A stretch of 9,110 nt of DNA from Rhodoferax sp. GTDB taxonomy: Bacteria; Pseudomonadota; Gammaproteobacteria; Burkholderiales; Burkholderiaceae_C. Positions within the stretch are counted from its first letter, which is position 1. Each line of letters opens with the position of its first letter. The stretch lies in assembly GCA_029946045.1 (NCBI GenBank), contig JAQSDS010000013.1:1-9110 (forward strand), given 5' to 3'. The notes under the pieces are model-generated. The model saw only the letters and a program-made list of their open reading frames with translations. It did no database searches and was not told the DNA's origin. This document shows, one piece after another, positions 7,003 through 9,110 of the stretch. Both the position numbers and the translations under genes were made by a program.

Positions 7003-8175
7003 TTAAAAACTGGCCGTTAGCGACGCCAACCAACTTTTCTTGGGCTTGACCGACACGGGCGTCAGATCGTTTGCCCAGGTTTGCAAAACGTGCGTGACCG
7101 GATCGCGCGGCGACAAAATGGGCAGGGGGACGCCCTCGTTGATCGAAGCCATGACGGCTTCATAACTGGCTGGCACTGTGCGCGCCACCTTGGTTTGGGT
7201 GACGCGCTCCAGTTCATCGAGGGCGATGGTGCCGTGCTTTTCGTAACGGTTCACCACCACATTCAATTTGCCCTGCCCATAGCCCAAACCTTCAAACACG
7301 GTCTCGATGCGCTTGACGTTCTGAATCGAGGGCAAGGCCAGCTGCAGCACCAGGTAAATGTGGTCAGACAGGTCGAGTGCCTTGATGGTGCTGGGGTCCA
7401 GCGTGCGGCCTACATCCAGCATCACAAAGTCGTAGTGGCTGAGCGCCAGCAAGAGAATTTTTTGCAGTATTTTTGGCGTCAGAACTTCAATGTGGTAGGG
7501 GAACAGCGGTGCGGCCAGCACGTACAGGTTCTCACGCGCGGCCAACACGCTGGACTCCAGTAAGGCAGCGTCCAGCAGCTCACTTTGCCGGGCCAGGTCC
7601 AGAATGCTGGCAGCCGATTTGCGGTCGGTCACGTTCGCCACCATGTCGCCAAAAAACAGGTTCAAGTCCACCAGCAGAACCTTCTTGCCGGCCGCTGCCA
7701 GGGTGTAGCCCAGGTTGCTGGCCAAAAACGTTCCGCCCGATCCACCTTTGGCGTTCACAAAGGCAAGCAACTCGCCCTTGTTGTCGGTCATGCGCGCGCT
7801 CAGGGACTCTGATTTGTGCCAATACTCCACCGCACTCAGCACGCTGGCCTGGCTGAGCGGAGCCGGCAGGATGTGGCGCACGCCGGCTTCCATGGCACTC
7901 TTGAGCAGGTCGATCGACGTGTCGGCGCTGACCAGCAGCACCAGTACACCGGGTACCCGCAAGGTCGCCGCTTCGATATGCTCAAACGCCAGGGGCTCAG
8001 AGGCCGGGAAATTGAGCAGCACCACATGGGGCCGATCTTTTTGAATGACCGACAACAAGTGCTTGGCGTCGCCCACGTGCACGTTGACCTCCACATCGGG
8101 CGTGCTTGCCAGTGAGGTCATCAGTGCTTCTCGTTCTTGGACGCTTGAGCAGATCAGGGAGACTTTGAGGTTCAT
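7003..8175 (-). CDS. tadZ: TadZ/CpaE, ParA-like localisation protein with degenerate receiver domain
   Basis: This gene encodes 390 residues from ATG 8175, with a GAGGGGA ribosome site about 8 bases upstream. Residues about 4-125 have the fold pattern of a response-regulator receiver, but the position of the phosphorylated Asp is Asn55 (HVVLLNFP) and the conserved Lys is missing (ILPAPLS, 102-108), so phosphorylation is unlikely. Residues about 135-380 form a ParA/MinD-type ATPase. The P-loop reads AKGGSGGT (142-149): the deviant Lys143 is kept, while the usual GK(T/S) lysine is replaced by Gly148. Also visible are VLLVDLNLFFGDM (166-178, Walker A') and FVMLDVGRT (250-258, Walker B with Asp254). 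TadZ/CpaE proteins sit at the cell pole or pilus site and recruit the rest of the machine; atypical P-loops are known in this family. Its ribosome site lies inside the hairpin at 8184-8198. Confidence 0.93.
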   Translation of the reverse strand: MNLKVSLICSSVQEREALMTSLASTPDVEVNVHVGDAKHLLSVIQKDRPHVVLLNFPASEPLAFEHIEAATLRVPGVLVLLVSADTSIDLLKSAMEAGVRHILPAPLSQASVLSAVEYWHKSESLSARMTDNKGELLAFVNAKGGSGGTFLASNLGYTLAAAGKKVLLVDLNLFFGDMVANVTDRKSAASILDLARQSELLDAALLESSVLAARENLYVLAAPLFPYHIEVLTPKILQKILLLALSHYDFVMLDVGRTLDPSTIKALDLSDHIYLVLQLALPSIQNVKRIETVFEGLGYGQGKLNVVVNRYEKHGTIALDELERVTQTKVARTVPASYEAVMASINEGVPLPILSPRDPVTHVLQTWANDLTPVSVKPKKSWLASLTASF

Positions 8176-8183
8176 GATAATTT

Positions 8184-8198
8184 TCCCCTCTCAGGGGA
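8184..8198 (-). promoter_or_regulatory. Hairpin masking the tadZ ribosome site, with the upstream stop codon in its loop region
   Basis: In the minus-strand RNA, TCCCCT and AGGGGA form a perfect 6-bp stem around a 3-base GAG loop. The 3' arm carries the purine-rich ribosome site for tadZ (ATG at 8175). The stop codon of the upstream TadE-like gene (8193-8191) lies at the top of the stem and in the loop. A ribosome finishing the upstream gene would open the stem, which is the layout expected for translational coupling. Function is inferred; the dyad is seen directly. Confidence 0.45.
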
Positions 8199-8778
8199 CC
8201 GTATAACCAAGGCTTTCGGCTGGCATGCGGACGGTAGACAAAGGAATGCGGATGCCGGAAAAATCAGTCGAGTTGGCCCCACTGGTAGAAAACAGGCCAA
8301 TCATGGGTTGAAACGGTATCAATTCCTTGGGGCTGCAAGTCGACCCCGTGCTCAAGCAAACTTCGACAAAACGGATGCAAGCGGCTACACGCTCGGAGTC
8401 GAGGCAGGCTGCAATGTTGTCATTGGGGTCGGTTGGCATGGGCGAGGCTACAGCTCCGGCCCCATTCAGGTAACGGATCACAACGTTGCTGTCGGAAATT
8501 TCAGGTGCTGCTGGCAGGGTGCCGGCGTTGACGCGAAATACTGCGGATTGTTTGATTGCCGCCAAGGCAGTTGGGTCTTTGAAATTTGTCACCACCGCCT
8601 GCCTTGCCGCGTGGCGGGTGACTTCTTGTACGGTATTCCAAAGGTAGAGCAGGCGGCCGAGTTCCATTGCGCCAAACAGCAGCAGGAAAAACGGAATGGC
8701 GACCAGTGCAAATTCAACGGCAGCCACTCCGCGTTGCGGTACTTTGGATGGGGAGTTGGCAAGTGCTGAATTTTTCAC
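8191..8778 (-). CDS. TadE-like pseudopilin / Tad envelope protein
   Basis: This gene encodes 195 residues from GTG 8778, which has GAGG 6 bases upstream. An ATG at 8790, overlapping the upstream stop as ATGA, would add 4 residues and is the main alternative. The N-terminus reads MKNSALANSPSKVPQRG, then VAAVEFALVAIPFFLLLFG and AMELGRLLYLWNTVQ. This is the TadE-domain signature: basic leader, Gly17, Glu at +5 after it, and one hydrophobic helix. The Gly-(4)-Glu pattern is where the prepilin peptidase TadV cuts TadE/TadF pseudopilins. The rest is an extracytoplasmic domain (about 60-195) with four cysteines in a short span (NIAACLDSERVAACIRF and onward), which could form disulfides. TadE-type proteins are minor components needed for Flp pilus assembly. 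Whether this one is the counterpart of TadE, TadF or TadG is not clear from the sequence. Confidence 0.85.
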   Translation of the reverse strand: MKNSALANSPSKVPQRGVAAVEFALVAIPFFLLLFGAMELGRLLYLWNTVQEVTRHAARQAVVTNFKDPTALAAIKQSAVFRVNAGTLPAAPEISDSNVVIRYLNGAGAVASPMPTDPNDNIAACLDSERVAACIRFVEVCLSTGSTCSPKELIPFQPMIGLFSTSGANSTDFSGIRIPLSTVRMPAESLGYTVP

Positions 8779-8786
8779 GTCACACC

Positions 8787-9110
8787 TCATTTCAGGTAGC
8801 GCATGGTGGTGTGCGGCTGCAGGGGCACGGGCGGCAAACTGATCAGGCCGTCGGTACCAATAAACGGAAACCAGTCGCCCAGGTTGACCGTAAAACCGGT
8901 AATGCTGACCCTGACGTTGGCCGGTGCGGCGCCATCCGTGCAAGTGATGGCACCAAACGACTGATTCAAACACTGCACCAGCACCCCCCCCGTTGTCAGC
9001 GGTGGGCTGAGCTTGGCAGCGTTGGCACTGTTGCTAACCAGCGTTTGTACTGTCCCGACGCCGCTGCTGCTGAGCGTGGCCGTCGGCCATGATGAGAGCA
9101 GGCGTGCGCC
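8787..9110 (-). CDS. C-terminal part of a Tad-locus envelope protein, probably TadE/TadG-like (cut by window)
   Basis: The minus-strand frame is open from the right edge to TGA at 8789-8787, giving 107 codons without a start, so the gene enters from outside. A GTG at 8984 lies inside this open frame and is unlikely to be the true start. The visible protein is Ser/Thr/Gly/Val-rich and extracytoplasmic in style, with two cysteines (VQCLNQSFGAITC). It ends in a beta-rich tail (SITGFTVNLGDWFPFIGTDG, then PHTTMRYLK). No N-terminal helix is in view, so assignment as a TadE/TadG-type pseudopilin rests on its composition, its position and its tight link with the next gene: its stop falls within the ribosome site of the TadE-like gene. 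A run of eight G on the coding strand (8991-8984) lies inside it. Confidence 0.6.
   Translation of the reverse strand, partial: GARLLSSWPTATLSSSGVGTVQTLVSNSANAAKLSPPLTTGGVLVQCLNQSFGAITCTDGAAPANVRVSITGFTVNLGDWFPFIGTDGLISLPPVPLQPHTTMRYLK

Noticed and set aside
8779..8973. TadE-like gene extended upstream to 8973
   Set aside because: The extra residues come from the coding sequence of the preceding gene in another frame and precede the normal short basic TadE leader.

Overview
The window is bacterial. GC content is fairly high, genes are tightly packed, and the protein sequences look like Burkholderiales (Betaproteobacteria), most likely the Comamonadaceae. That placement rests on protein style and gene order, not on a marker gene.

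Two thirds of the window (2585-9110) is one minus-strand tad (tight adherence, type IVc pilus) operon entering from the right edge. In transcription order it has the C-terminal end of an envelope protein probably of the TadE/TadG type (9110-8787, cut by the window), a TadE-like pseudopilin, TadZ/CpaE, the TadA/CpaF motor ATPase, the TadB and TadC inner-membrane platform proteins, and a TPR lipoprotein (TadD-like) that also carries a LytR C-terminal domain. Gaps between these genes are 4 to 28 bases, and the first two may overlap by 4 bases depending on the start used, so the set is almost certainly cotranscribed. TadZ should place the machine, TadA powers it, TadB/TadC form the platform and the TadD-like lipoprotein supports assembly. 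The Flp pilin, prepilin peptidase (TadV/CpaA), secretin (RcpA/CpaC) and RcpC/CpaB are not here and presumably lie beyond the right edge.

The left third is a mixed region. It starts with the C-terminal catalytic half of a plus-strand sensor histidine kinase (1-611). Bases 612-1091 hold no intact gene, but they contain the wreck of a YeeE/YedE-family sulfur-compound transporter on the minus strand, with the middle deleted and the two ends in different frames. Two small minus-strand genes (61 codons each, one a two-helix membrane protein) lie upstream of that wreck. Divergent from them is a GcvA-like LysR regulator (1606-2568). A perfect 15-base palindrome sits between them. The LysR gene converges on the end of the tad operon with only 16 bases between stop codons.

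I see no tRNA, rRNA, CRISPR array, insertion sequence or phage gene. I did not find a new defence or mobile system. The points most worth a second look are the transporter pseudogene, the hairpin over the tadE-tadZ junction, the degenerate nucleotide and receiver motifs of TadZ, and the TPR plus LytR_C architecture of the last tad gene.
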